NCBI GenBank assembly: GCA_019454205.1
Contig: CP075369.1
Coordinates: 2,232,001 to 2,296,000 of the forward strand
DNA: 64,000 nucleotides
From: Xanthobacteraceae bacterium
GTDB lineage: Bacteria; Pseudomonadota; Alphaproteobacteria; Rhizobiales; Xanthobacteraceae
Direction of reading: 5' to 3'
Shown here: in pieces, positions 8,556-16,757 of the stretch
Position numbering within the stretch: the stretch's first letter is position 1
Layout: every line of letters starts with the position of its first letter
Program-made: the position numbers and the translations under genes
Notes under the pieces: generated by a model
Databases searched by the model: none
What the model was told of the DNA's origin: nothing
Seen by the model: only the letters and a program-made list of their open reading frames with translations

Positions 8556-10097
8556 GTGATCGCGCTCGATAACCCGCCATTGCCGCCGCGGTTCAAAGCC
8601 TGGTTTGCAAAAAACGGCTGGGAACCGCATCCGCATCAGCTTGCGCTTTTGCAGAAAGCGCGGGAGGGCCGCTCGGCGCTTTTGATCGCGCCGACCGGAG
8701 GCGGCAAGACGCTCGCCGGATTTTTGCCCAGCCTGATCGAGCTTGCGGGCACTCTGACTTCGAATCTCAGCCTTAAATCCGCAGGCCGCTCACTTCGGAG
8801 AACACGCGGGCTGCACACGCTCTATCTTTCGCCACTGAAGGCGCTTGCCGCGGACATCCAGCGAAATCTCGAGCGCCCGATCGGTGAAATGAAGCTTTCG
8901 ATCTCGGTCGAAATGCGCACTGGCGACACGCCCCTATCTGCTCGCCAGCGGCAGCGGCGGCGGCCGCCGGACATATTGCTCACTACCCCGGAACAGCTCG
9001 CGTTGCTGCTCGCTTCGCCGGACGCGCCGTTTTTATTTGCTGACCTCAAAAGAGTCGTACTCGATGAATTGCATTCGCTGGTCGTATCCAAGCGCGGCGA
9101 TCTGCTTTTGCTCGATCTCGCACGACTAAAGACGTTAGCCCCCGATCTGCAATTCGTCGGTTTGTCCGCGACCGTCGCAAATCCCGACGAACTCTGCGAT
9201 TTTCTGGTCCCGGGCGACAAGACCGCCGATCTCGTGCTCGCCCGTGAAGGCGCCGAACCAAACGTTTCGGTGCTCGATTTCGGTGCCGAGATGCCATGGT
9301 CCGGGCATTCCGCCCGCTATGCCTACGAAGAAATCTACAAACTGATCGAAAAGCAGAAGATGACGCTGATTTTCGTCAACACGCGAAGCCAGGCGGAGAT
9401 AGTTTTCCGAGAAATCTGGAATATCAACGAAAGCAATCTTCCTATTGCTTTGCATCACGGATCGCTCGACGCGACGCGACGTCGCAAAGTCGAAGCCGCA
9501 ATGGGTGCCAGCAAATTGCGCGCCGTGGTTTGCACTTCGTCGCTCGATCTCGGCATAGATTGGGGCGACGTCGATCTCGTCATCCACGTCGGCGCGCCGA
9601 AAGGTATTTCGCGGCTTCAGCAGCGCATCGGCCGCGCCAATCACAGACTCGACGAGCCATCCCGCGGCATTCTCGTGCCGTCCAACCGCTTTGAAGTGCT
9701 CGAATGCCGGGCAGCGGTCGCGGCCCTCGCGAAGCGCAAGCAAGATACGCCGCCGCTGCGCACCGGCGCGCTTGACGTGCTGTCGCAGCACATCTTCGGA
9801 ATGGCCTGCGCAGGTGCCTTTGAAGCCGACCGGCTCCACGACGAAGTGAAAAGCGCAGCGCCCTATCGTAACTTGAGCCGCAAGGACTTCGACGACGCGA
9901 TCGATTTCGTCGCGACGGGCGGTTATGCGCTTCGCGTTTACGAGCGCTTCGCCCGCATTCGGAAAGGCGCCGACAATCTGTGGCGCCTTACGAACCCGCG
10001 TTTTGCGCGTCAATATCGGATGAACGTCGGAACGATCGTCGAATCGCAGATGCTGCGCGTTCGTCTCATTCGGGGCGTAATAAAGCAAAAGAGGTGA
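8556..10097 (+). CDS. Lhr-type DEXH helicase, N-terminal half (RecA1, RecA2, winged helix), separated from its C-terminal half by a frame change
   Basis: Ligase-associated DEXH-box (Lhr-Core) helicase, first 513 residues. Motifs are intact: Walker A PTGGGKT (46-52), LDELH (motif II), LSAT (III), HHGSLD, TSSLDLGID, and motif VI QQRIGRANHR, followed by the winged-helix region (RTGALDVLSQHIFGMA). Family members continue as a single chain of ~800 residues, but this frame ends at TGA 10095-10097 just after RMNVGTIVESQMLRVRLIRG. The remaining domain continues in the -1 frame (next entry). Start GTG 8556 gives a family-like N-terminus (PPRFKAWFAKNGW). It is either two coupled cistrons, a frameshifted gene, or an assembly error. 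Confidence 0.85.
   Translation: MIALDNPPLPPRFKAWFAKNGWEPHPHQLALLQKAREGRSALLIAPTGGGKTLAGFLPSLIELAGTLTSNLSLKSAGRSLRRTRGLHTLYLSPLKALAADIQRNLERPIGEMKLSISVEMRTGDTPLSARQRQRRRPPDILLTTPEQLALLLASPDAPFLFADLKRVVLDELHSLVVSKRGDLLLLDLARLKTLAPDLQFVGLSATVANPDELCDFLVPGDKTADLVLAREGAEPNVSVLDFGAEMPWSGHSARYAYEEIYKLIEKQKMTLIFVNTRSQAEIVFREIWNINESNLPIALHHGSLDATRRRKVEAAMGASKLRAVVCTSSLDLGIDWGDVDLVIHVGAPKGISRLQQRIGRANHRLDEPSRGILVPSNRFEVLECRAAVAALAKRKQDTPPLRTGALDVLSQHIFGMACAGAFEADRLHDEVKSAAPYRNLSRKDFDDAIDFVATGGYALRVYERFARIRKGADNLWRLTNPRFARQYRMNVGTIVESQMLRVRLIRGVIKQKR
10090..10097 (+). promoter_or_regulatory. Strong Shine-Dalgarno at the helicase split point
   Basis: AGAGGTGA matches the anti-Shine-Dalgarno complement GGAGGTGA at 7 of 8 positions and sits 5 nt before an in-frame GTG (10103) of the second helicase frame. 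The TGA of the first frame is embedded in it. Such an internal ribosome site would allow reinitiation and separate translation of the C-terminal half. Seen in sequence; function inferred. Confidence 0.5.
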
Positions 10098-10102
10098 AAC
10101 GC

Positions 10103-11149
10103 GTGGTCGCGCGGCCTGGTCGTGTGCTCGGACAGGTCGAAGAATATTTCGCGGAAAATCTCGTGCCGGGAGACACCTTTATTTTCGGCGGGGAGATTTT
10201 GCAGTTCGAAGGAATCAGCGAGAATGACGTACTGGCGTCGCGGGCAAAATCCGCCGACCCGAAAATTCCCGCCTACGACGGAGGAAAGTTTCCGTTGTCG
10301 ACCTTTCTTGCGGAAGGCGTGCGTGAACTGATTTCCGAACCGAAACGCTGGCGCGAACTACCGGATGCTGTCCGTGAATGGCTCGAACTGCAGAAGATAC
10401 GCTCCGCTTTGCCGCAGCTGGACAATCTACTGGTCGAGACATTCTGGCGTGCAGATAGAAGTTATCTCGTCTGTTACCCGTTTGAAGGTCGCCTCGCCCA
10501 CCAAACGCTCGGCATGTTGCTTACTCGCCGCCTCGAACGCGCAAAACTGAGACCGCTGGGCTTCGTCGCGACCGAATATTCGCTTGCTGTCTGGTGCCTC
10601 GGCGACATCGACGGCGCGATCAAGTCTCGTACGTTGGCGCTGGACGATCTTTTCGATCAGGACATTCTCGGCGACGATCTCGAAACCTGGCTCGCCGAGA
10701 CCGCTTTGATGAAGCGCTCTTTCCGCAACTGCGCGCTGATCTCCGGCCTTGTCGAGCGCCGCTTCCCGGGAATGGAAAAAACCGGCCGGCAAGTGACCAT
10801 CTCGACGGATCTTATTTATGATGTGCTCCGCAAACATCAGCCCGATCATCTGCTGCTTCGCGCCGCCCGCGCGGACGCGGCATCCGGACTGCTCGACATC
10901 CGCCGTCTCGGCGAAATGCTTTCTCGCATCAAGGGTCGGATCGACCATAAAGCGCTGGAACGCGTCTCGCCGCTTGCCGTGCCGGTAATGCTGGAGATCG
11001 GGCGCGAAACGGTTTATGGCGAATCCGCCGACGCGGTTCTTTCAGAAGCTGCGGAAGATTTGATTCGGGAAGCGATGTCCGATGCGCAACGAAAGCCCGC
11101 GACCAAGAGCAATGGAACTCGCGCTCGGCGGCGAGCGGTTCCTTGCTGA
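10103..11149 (+). CDS. Lhr-type helicase, C-terminal half in shifted frame
   Basis: This frame carries the rest of the ligase-associated helicase: ARPGRVLGQVEEYFAENLVPGDTFIFGGEILQFEG is split here only for description as RVLGQVEEYF and PGDTFIF, then SYLVCYPFEGRLAHQTLGMLLTRRLER, and it ends near the usual family C-terminus. 348 residues from GTG 10103, which has a strong Shine-Dalgarno 5 nt upstream; a GTG at 10094 overlapping the upstream stop (GTGA) is the alternative. The frame is open and conserved-looking to its end with no further stops, so decay, if any, is recent. It overlaps pdeM by ~38 bp. Could be a separately translated subunit or the tail of a frameshifted gene. Confidence 0.75.
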   Translation: MVARPGRVLGQVEEYFAENLVPGDTFIFGGEILQFEGISENDVLASRAKSADPKIPAYDGGKFPLSTFLAEGVRELISEPKRWRELPDAVREWLELQKIRSALPQLDNLLVETFWRADRSYLVCYPFEGRLAHQTLGMLLTRRLERAKLRPLGFVATEYSLAVWCLGDIDGAIKSRTLALDDLFDQDILGDDLETWLAETALMKRSFRNCALISGLVERRFPGMEKTGRQVTISTDLIYDVLRKHQPDHLLLRAARADAASGLLDIRRLGEMLSRIKGRIDHKALERVSPLAVPVMLEIGRETVYGESADAVLSEAAEDLIREAMSDAQRKPATKSNGTRARRRAVPC

Positions 11150-11777
11150 TCGCAGCGGCGCGCTTTATTGGCCGGCGGAACGCACCCTTATCGTTGCCGA
11201 TCTTCATCTCGAAAAGGCTTCGTTTTTCGCAGCTCGCGGCGTGATGCTGCCGCCCTACGACACAAACGCGACACTCGAGGCGCTTTCCCAAGTGCTCAAG
11301 GTCTATGAACCTATCCGTGTCATCGCACTGGGTGATAGTTTTCACGACGGCGGAGGCGGTGCAAGGCTTTCGCCTGAAAGCAGGGCCGCGCTGCTCGCCC
11401 TTCAACACAGCAGAGAGTGGGTCTGGATTTCCGGAAATCACGATCCAGATATTATCGAAGAAATCGGCGGCCGCTTTTCAGAGGTTTTTCAGCGCAGGAA
11501 TCTTACATTTCAGCATCAGCCCGGCAGCGGAGCCTTTGAAATCGTCGGACATTTCCATCCGGTCGCGAGAGTTTATGTTCGGGGGCGGACGGTTCGGCGC
11601 CGTTGCTTTGCGGCATCCGAACGCAGGATGGTACTTCCGGCCTTTGGATCGCTAACCGGGGGCTTTAATATTCGCGACACAGCCTTCCTCGGCATCATGG
11701 ACGGAGAATTCTTCGCTCACATGTTGGGTAACGAAGAGATTTTCTCGTTCGCCGCGGCGCACTGCCTGCCAGACTAA
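11112..11777 (+). CDS. pdeM: PdeM, ligase-associated metallophosphoesterase
   Basis: Metallophosphoesterase (MPE) member of the ligase/helicase/exonuclease repair cluster. The binuclear-metal motifs are complete: VADLHLEKAS (DxH), ALGDSFHD (GDxxHD), WISGNHDPD (GNHD) and IVGHFHPVA (GHxH). 221 residues from ATG 11112 (MELALGGERF), chosen because upstream residues are not family-like; the start overlaps the helicase 3' end. MPE homologues of this cluster have phosphodiesterase activity and have been reported as DNA endonucleases. Last gene of the ~8-kb rightward/leftward repair block; downstream sequence switches to mobile-element remnant. Confidence 0.92.
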   Translation: MELALGGERFLADRSGALYWPAERTLIVADLHLEKASFFAARGVMLPPYDTNATLEALSQVLKVYEPIRVIALGDSFHDGGGGARLSPESRAALLALQHSREWVWISGNHDPDIIEEIGGRFSEVFQRRNLTFQHQPGSGAFEIVGHFHPVARVYVRGRTVRRRCFAASERRMVLPAFGSLTGGFNIRDTAFLGIMDGEFFAHMLGNEEIFSFAAAHCLPD

Positions 11778-12098
11778 CGATCCTTCAAGGAACTCTCCAG
11801 CCTGACCCACGTGGTCTGTTGATCGTATTAGAGAAATCATCGAACGCTACGCGAATGAAACTATTTTTTAGGCACTGCGGCGCTTGGAGATGCCTTGAGT
11901 TTCCAACTTATTTGATTTGCAGAACTTCTTAATAAGTTCGCAGACGTTCGTCAGAGTATGATAGAATAGAGTCGAAGTTCGTGGCGCTGCAAGAAGTTGA
12001 TATCCGCCGCGATGCTCCAAAACGTGCTGTTCGCCTAAGGCCGTTGGAAGCCGCTGGTGGCATTCATCTGACGACAAAATACCCGTATAAAATCGCGG
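11778..12098. other. 321-bp stretch without a supported gene
   Basis: Partly AT-rich, with a short inverted repeat AACTT-CTTAAT-AAGTT near 11924-11939. The small ORFs here lack recognisable protein features. It probably marks the left side of the integrase remnant. I see no copy of the tRNA-Ile 3' end that would define a left attachment site. Confidence 0.5.
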
Positions 12099-12548
12099 AT
12101 GAATGGAGCTGCTGGCAAGCGTCTTGGCGCATCTGCCAATCTGACAATCGACCAGGCAACGCTGACTACGCCCCTACGGCTGACCGTGGCGGCTGCGCTC
12201 GCCTTTCCCGATGGATCGATGACCGCTTCCGGCCTTCGCCGTGAGCACGAGCGCGGACGCTTGGTCGTCGAGCGTATCGCTGGAAAACTCTACACAACGC
12301 TAGCCGACATTGAGAGGATGAGAAGGTTATGCCGCGAAGAAAGAAAGGCCCCAGACTCTGGTTACGAAAACCCCGGAAGACTGACCGAACCCGGCGACGC
12401 GCTGCCTGGTTCATTCTCGATGGCGTCAGGCAGATCGCCACAGGATGCGCTCCGGCAGAAACTGAGCGCGCCGAACAAATGCTCGCCGAATACATCGGGG
12501 GAAAATACCAGCCGTCTCGCAAAGCGCGCGACATCGAAAGTATCGTGA
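12099..12548 (+). CDS. Small excisionase-like/HTH protein upstream of the integrase
   Basis: 149-residue ORF whose middle (RLTVAAALAFPDGSMTASGLRREHERGRLVVERIAGKLYTTLADIERMRRLC, given as fragments PDGSMTASGLRREHERGRL and AGKLYTTLADIERM) resembles the MerR/excisionase-like winged-helix proteins found directly before phage-type integrases in Rhizobiales. The tail (SPQDALRQKL, then a Ser/Thr/Asn-rich end) is also reminiscent of these proteins. The 3' ~220 bp overlap the integrase frame in another phase. Start ATG 12099. Likely a directionality factor or regulator of the integrase; function is inferred from position and pattern only. Confidence 0.5.
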   Translation: MNGAAGKRLGASANLTIDQATLTTPLRLTVAAALAFPDGSMTASGLRREHERGRLVVERIAGKLYTTLADIERMRRLCREERKAPDSGYENPGRLTEPGDALPGSFSMASGRSPQDALRQKLSAPNKCSPNTSGENTSRLAKRATSKVS

Positions 12549-13580
12549 TTGCCGATGTGCTCTCGATTTACATGGATGACCGCGTGCCGCTTCAAGCCCG
12601 TCCAGAGTGCGCTCGCGATCGAATTCGTCGTCTGAACGAGTATTGGGGGGCGCTCCGCCTCTCCGACGTGAACGGAGCTACTTGCCGGGCATACGTGCAA
12701 TGGTCGGGATCAGCCGGCGGAAGCCGTCGCGATCTCGAGGACCTTCGCGCGGCCATCAACCACCACAGTAAGGAAGGTCTGCATCGCGGCATTGTTCGCG
12801 TAACGCTGCCGCCAAAGGGACCACCACGCGACCGTTGGCTGACACGCGGCGAAGTGGCTGCGCTGGTCTGGGCCTGTTGGCGAGCTCGGGAGATTCAGAC
12901 CCAGCACCGGGGGCGTTTAAGGGGACAGAGGATCACGACCGATAAGCGACCGTTACAGCACGTCGCTCGGTTTATCCTTATCGCGCTCTATACGGGAACC
13001 CGCGCCGCTGCCGTCGCTGCTGCATCTCCCTATCGAGCGGAAGGCCGATCGTACGTCGATCTCGAACGAGGGCTGTTCTACCGGCTTGCGGAGGGTGCCA
13101 AGGCGACCAAGAAGCGGCAGCCTCCGGTTCCCTTGCCCTCTCAACTGCTGAGCCACATGAGGCGCTGGGCCAATAAGAAGATTGCCAAATCGCATTTTGT
13201 CGAGTGGCACGACAAGCCGGTCAAGTCGGTTACAGTTGGCTTTCGGAGCGCGGTCCGCCGTGCCGGGCTGAAAGGAAAGGTAACGCCCCATACGCTGCGC
13301 CATACGGCGGCGGCTCATGCAGGCTGGCGTATCGATGTGGGAAGCCAGCGGGTTTCTCGGCATGACGCAGGAGACGCTGGAGAGCGTTTACGGTCACCAT
13401 CATCCTGACCATCTGCGCAACGCAGCGAATGCTATTGGCCACCGGCACCGGGAATCATTGGCCCAATCATTGGCCGCGCAACCAGTGCCGCGTCAGCCTT
13501 CTTCGCAACCGATTGAAAAGATTGGTGGGCCTGCCTGGACTCGAACCAGGAACCAGACCGTTATGAGCGGTCGGCTCTAA
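12329..13580 (+). pseudogene. Tyrosine recombinase (phage-type integrase), frameshifted
   Basis: Tyrosine site-specific recombinase broken by one frameshift. Frame one (12329-13408) has the core-binding region (RAAINHHSKEGL, RDRWLTRGEVAALVW), the first catalytic Arg (ALYTGTRAAAV) and box II TPHTLRHTAAAH, then turns into nonsense. The correct C-terminus continues in another frame from ~13317: MQAGVSMWEASGFLGMTQET and SVYGHHHPDHL with the nucleophilic Tyr. The family consensus HTAATWLMQAG suggests a net loss of 5 nt (or gain of 1) near 13315. Restored, the frame runs into the antisense of tRNA-Ile and stops at 13580, typical of integrases seated at a tRNA gene. Probably inactive. Confidence 0.85.
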
Positions 13581-13598
13581 CCATTGAGCTACAGGCCC
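13523..13598 (-). tRNA. tRNA-Ile2 (anticodon CAU, expected lysidine-modified)
   Basis: 76-nt cloverleaf including encoded CCA. The 5' end GGGCCTG pairs with CAGGCCC; the anticodon stem GACCG/CGGTC encloses loop CTCATAA with anticodon CAT; the T arm is CCTGG-TTCGAGT-CCAGG. The sequence pattern is that of the minor isoleucine tRNA read as AUA after TilS lysidine modification, not of initiator or elongator tRNA-Met. The 3' end abuts the integrase remnant and is a common integration site for islands. Confidence 0.93.
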
Positions 13599-13711
13599 GG
13601 AAAGATGCGCGGCAAACTATCAAGCGCCACCGCTTCGTACAACGGCCACGCTGTGACCGTAAATGAGCCGCGTTGCCTTGGCTATTTGCCCGCATCAAGG
13701 GAGGACCAACA

Positions 13712-14425
13712 ATGATCTCGCTTCGCTCGCTCATCCTGACGCTGACGGCCAGCGCATTGCTCGCCGGCAGCGCTCTCGCGCAATCGGACAGCCCGCGGAT
13801 CTCGACGCTTTCGCTCACCGGTCAGGGTGTGGTTACCGCAAAACCGGATGTAGCAACCGTGCAGGTCGGCGTGGAAGTCATCCGCAAGACCGCGAAGGAA
13901 GCAATTGCCGAAAACTCTACCCTGCTCGGCGCGGCGCTGAAAGCTGCGAAGGACTCCGGCATCGAACCGCGCGACCTGCAAACCGCGGGCCTGTCGCTCT
14001 CCCCCGATACGGTCCGCCCCGACAAGAATCAGCCGGTTCGCATCGTCGGCTATCAAGCCAACAACATGCTCTCGATCCGCGTCCGCGACATCGAGAAACT
14101 CGGCGGCCTGCTCGACCGCCTGATCGTGGCCGGCGCCAACGACATTCAGGGCATCCGCTTCTCGATCGACAACCGCGCGCCGCTGATCGAGGAAGCGCGC
14201 AAGCTCGCGATCAAGGACGTGCTGCGTAAGGCGAACATTTACGCGGAAGCCGCGAACCTGCGCCTCGTCCGCATCCTGTCCATCAGCGAGAGCGGCGTGA
14301 ACTTCCCGCAGCCGATCATGCTGCAACGGCAAGCCGCGCCGGGACGCCCGGATGTGCCGGTCGAGGCAGGCGAACTTGCCGTTACCGTGCAGGTGAATAT
14401 GTCGTTCGAAGTCGCGCCGAAGTAA
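13712..14425 (+). CDS. SIMPL domain (DUF541) secreted protein
   Basis: Periplasmic SIMPL/DUF541 protein of 237 residues with unknown molecular function; homologues include E. coli YggE and are often linked to stress tolerance. The signal peptide ISLRSLILTLTASALLAGSALAQ ends at ALAQ, with cleavage expected before SDSPR. The domain follows from residue ~28 (LTGQGVVTAKPDVATVQVGV) to the C-terminal VTVQVNMSFEV. Start ATG 13712 is preceded by GGAGG. Stand-alone gene between tRNA-Ile and convergent panD. Confidence 0.88.
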   Translation: MISLRSLILTLTASALLAGSALAQSDSPRISTLSLTGQGVVTAKPDVATVQVGVEVIRKTAKEAIAENSTLLGAALKAAKDSGIEPRDLQTAGLSLSPDTVRPDKNQPVRIVGYQANNMLSIRVRDIEKLGGLLDRLIVAGANDIQGIRFSIDNRAPLIEEARKLAIKDVLRKANIYAEAANLRLVRILSISESGVNFPQPIMLQRQAAPGRPDVPVEAGELAVTVQVNMSFEVAPK

Positions 14426-14434
14426 CCGCGTCGC

Positions 14435-14815
14435 TTACGTCTTCATCAGGCAAGAGTCGGGCTTCTCGCCCTTCTCGCGATTGAATTCGTCCACGAGTAT
14501 GACGCGCGGCTTGAAGGACTTGGCTTCCTGTTCGTCCATCTGCGCATAGGCGCAGATGATGACATGGTCGCCTTTCTGGACGAGCCGCGCGGCCGCGCCG
14601 TTCAGCGTGATCGCGCCCGACTGCGACGGCTCCTCGATCACATAGGTCGCAAAACGCGCGCCCGACGAGATGTTGTAGATTTCCACCCGCTCATTTCGCA
14701 GAAACCCGGCCGCGTCCATCAGCGCGCGGTCGATCCCGATCGAACCTTCGTAATGAAGGTCGGCACCGGTCACTACGGCGCGGTGGATCTTGCCTTTTAT
14801 CAGCGTCAGCAGCAT
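14435..14815 (-). CDS. panD: Aspartate 1-decarboxylase
   Basis: Makes beta-alanine from L-aspartate for pantothenate and CoA synthesis. 126 residues, the normal length. The self-processing site is visible as YEGSIGID: cleavage between G24 and S25 gives the pyruvoyl cofactor on S25. K9 (GKIHRAV), Y58-region residues (IYNISSGARF) and ITLNGAAARL match the family. Start ATG 14815. Monocistronic-looking, convergent with the SIMPL gene. Confidence 0.96.
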   Translation of the reverse strand: MLLTLIKGKIHRAVVTGADLHYEGSIGIDRALMDAAGFLRNERVEIYNISSGARFATYVIEEPSQSGAITLNGAAARLVQKGDHVIICAYAQMDEQEAKSFKPRVILVDEFNREKGEKPDSCLMKT

Positions 14816-14956
14816 GACTCCGTCTCCTGGTCTCCTGCGAAGGGCGGGCGTATAGCGCCTTTCCCTTCCCGCGTCAGTATTTTTTGCGCAGAGGCAACCC
14901 TGCGCTTGCGGAATGGTTCTCCTTACCTATGTGACGCCGCGTCAGGGAGAGCCTCG

Positions 14957-15352
14957 ATGGCCCGTATTTTCGATTCTGCACGCGATTTCGACCGCGCCAC
15001 CGGCGCAAGCGTCGAGGAACGCCTCGTCCGGCTGGAGCGGCTGGCGACGCTGATGGACGCCGCGCTGGTCGTGCCCGGCACCAACATCCGTTTCGGCGCC
15101 GATGCAGTGATCGGCCTGATCCCCGGCGCGGGCGATCTGGTCTCCGCCGCGATCTCCAGCCTGATCGTGCTCGAAGCCCGGCGCATGGGCGCGCCCGGTC
15201 ATTTGGTCGCGCGCATGGTCGGGAATATCGCGATTGACGGCGCGGTTGGCACAGTTCCGGTGCTCGGCGACATCTTCGATGTCGCCTTCCGCGCCAACCT
15301 GCGCAACGTCCGGCTACTGCGGAAACACTTCGAGAAGACGGACCGCCTCTAG
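14957..15352 (+). CDS. DUF4112 domain protein
   Basis: 131-residue protein with the DUF4112 pattern: RLERLATLMDAALVVPGTNIRFG, then GADAVIGLIPGAGDLVSAAISSLIV and NIAIDGAVGTVPVLGDIFDVAFRAN (quoted here only by their cores VIGLIPGAGDL and GTVPVLGDIFDVAF). Two short hydrophobic stretches with internal Gly/Pro suggest a membrane-associated protein. Function unknown in the family. Start ATG 14957, preceded by AGGGAGA. No operon partners. Confidence 0.85.
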   Translation: MARIFDSARDFDRATGASVEERLVRLERLATLMDAALVVPGTNIRFGADAVIGLIPGAGDLVSAAISSLIVLEARRMGAPGHLVARMVGNIAIDGAVGTVPVLGDIFDVAFRANLRNVRLLRKHFEKTDRL

Positions 15353-15435
15353 GCTTCCGGCGACGGGAACACAAGAGAGAACCGGCTTGTAGCGTCGGCG
15401 GCGAAGTCACGCCCGCTACCTGCGGACAAGCCGTT

Positions 15436-16650
15436 CTATTTCCTCGTCCCGAACATGAGCACCAGCAGCCCGATCAGGGTCGCCGCCGCCATCACCAGAA
15501 ACGGGATCGTATAACCGGCGCTCCAGTCGTACAGCACGCCGATGGCGGCCGGCCCGCCGGCGACGCCGACCATGGTCACGAACTGGCTCATCGAATAGAT
15601 GCGGCCGTATTCCAGCGTGCCGAAGCGGTCTGCCAGCAGGATCGGATGCATCATCAGCGAATTGCCGATGGTCAGCCCGAACATCACCACGCAAGCGAGA
15701 ATGGCGAAGCGGTCTCCGGCAAACGCCAGGAGGAACAACGAACAACCCTGCACCGCCATCAGCACCAGCGCGAAGGTGCGCGGCTTTACGCGAAGCAGAA
15801 GCCAGCCGCCGGTCAGCCGTCCCGTGATGCTGGCGGCGGCGAGAAACGCCAGCGAAAGCGCGGCAGTACGCGAACCATCGCGGACATTCGCAAGCCGGAA
15901 CAGATGCGCGATCGCGCCAACCTGCGCGCCAAGCAGAAACAGATAAGCGATGGATACCGCGTAGAAGAACCCGGAACGCTTCGCTTCTGCGTAGGTCACG
16001 GAAGGCACTGGTACCTGCGGCGCTCCGTCCGCCGCGCGAGCACCACCATCCGGCTCCAGCCCGTATTGCGCGGGACTGCCGCGCAGGGCCAGCCATGTCA
16101 CCGGCGCGATGCCGAGAAAAAACACGGCCGCCATCCACGGCCCGGTGCCCGCCAGCCCCCCACGCTCGATGGAAAGCGCGACGAAGGGTGCGATGAAAAT
16201 TCCGCCGAGCGAAAGGCCCGTGAAGGCGACAGAAAGCGCAAGCGCGCGCTTCACGTTGAACCAGCGCGTGACGATGGTGGTAAGCGAAACCAGTCCGGTT
16301 CCGCCATAGGCCGCCCCGAACGCCGCGTGGAACAGGAACAACTGCCAGGTCGAATAGAGATAGCCGACCGAGAACAGGCACACCGCGCCGAGCGCCGCAC
16401 TCACCACGATCACCGCGCGCGGATCGAATTTATCGACCAGCCTGCCAGCCACGACGCCCGCAAAACCACCAGCGATGAAGAAGGTCGCCGTCGCCGCGCT
16501 GGTGAGCGATACGGGAAAACCGCGCTCGACCACGAAGGCGTTCAGCAGCACCGACAGGTTATAGAACGCCAGCCCCGACGTGATGGTCGTGATGAAGCAC
16601 ACGGCTGCGACGATGTACCAGCCGTAGAAGATGCGGGATTCGCGCGGCAT
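15436..16650 (-). CDS. MFS permease (OFA/MCT-like)
   Basis: 404-residue major facilitator with 12 predicted membrane helices in two bundles. The start MPRESRIFYGWYIVAAVCF is the 'R.FYGWxIV' opening seen in oxalate/formate-antiporter and monocarboxylate-transporter-like bacterial MFS proteins. The A-like motif between helices 2 and 3 reads GRLVDKFDPRAV. The central loop (residues ~190-210) is short and hydrophilic. Substrate unknown; an organic acid is a guess from the subfamily. Not obviously in an operon. Confidence 0.85.
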   Translation of the reverse strand: MPRESRIFYGWYIVAAVCFITTITSGLAFYNLSVLLNAFVVERGFPVSLTSAATATFFIAGGFAGVVAGRLVDKFDPRAVIVVSAALGAVCLFSVGYLYSTWQLFLFHAAFGAAYGGTGLVSLTTIVTRWFNVKRALALSVAFTGLSLGGIFIAPFVALSIERGGLAGTGPWMAAVFFLGIAPVTWLALRGSPAQYGLEPDGGARAADGAPQVPVPSVTYAEAKRSGFFYAVSIAYLFLLGAQVGAIAHLFRLANVRDGSRTAALSLAFLAAASITGRLTGGWLLLRVKPRTFALVLMAVQGCSLFLLAFAGDRFAILACVVMFGLTIGNSLMMHPILLADRFGTLEYGRIYSMSQFVTMVGVAGGPAAIGVLYDWSAGYTIPFLVMAAATLIGLLVLMFGTRK

Positions 16651-16757
16651 TTGCGGGAAGGTTCCGGAGAGAGGCCGCGCAACCTATTCGCTAACCCCGT
16701 CTCCACGCAATCGGAAGCCGCGCGGTGCTGCCATGCCGCGCGTGTCGAGGCGGCCCG

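Noticed and set aside
11868..12077. 69-aa minus-strand ORF in the gap after pdeM
   Set aside because: No RBS, no recognisable sequence, mixed composition.
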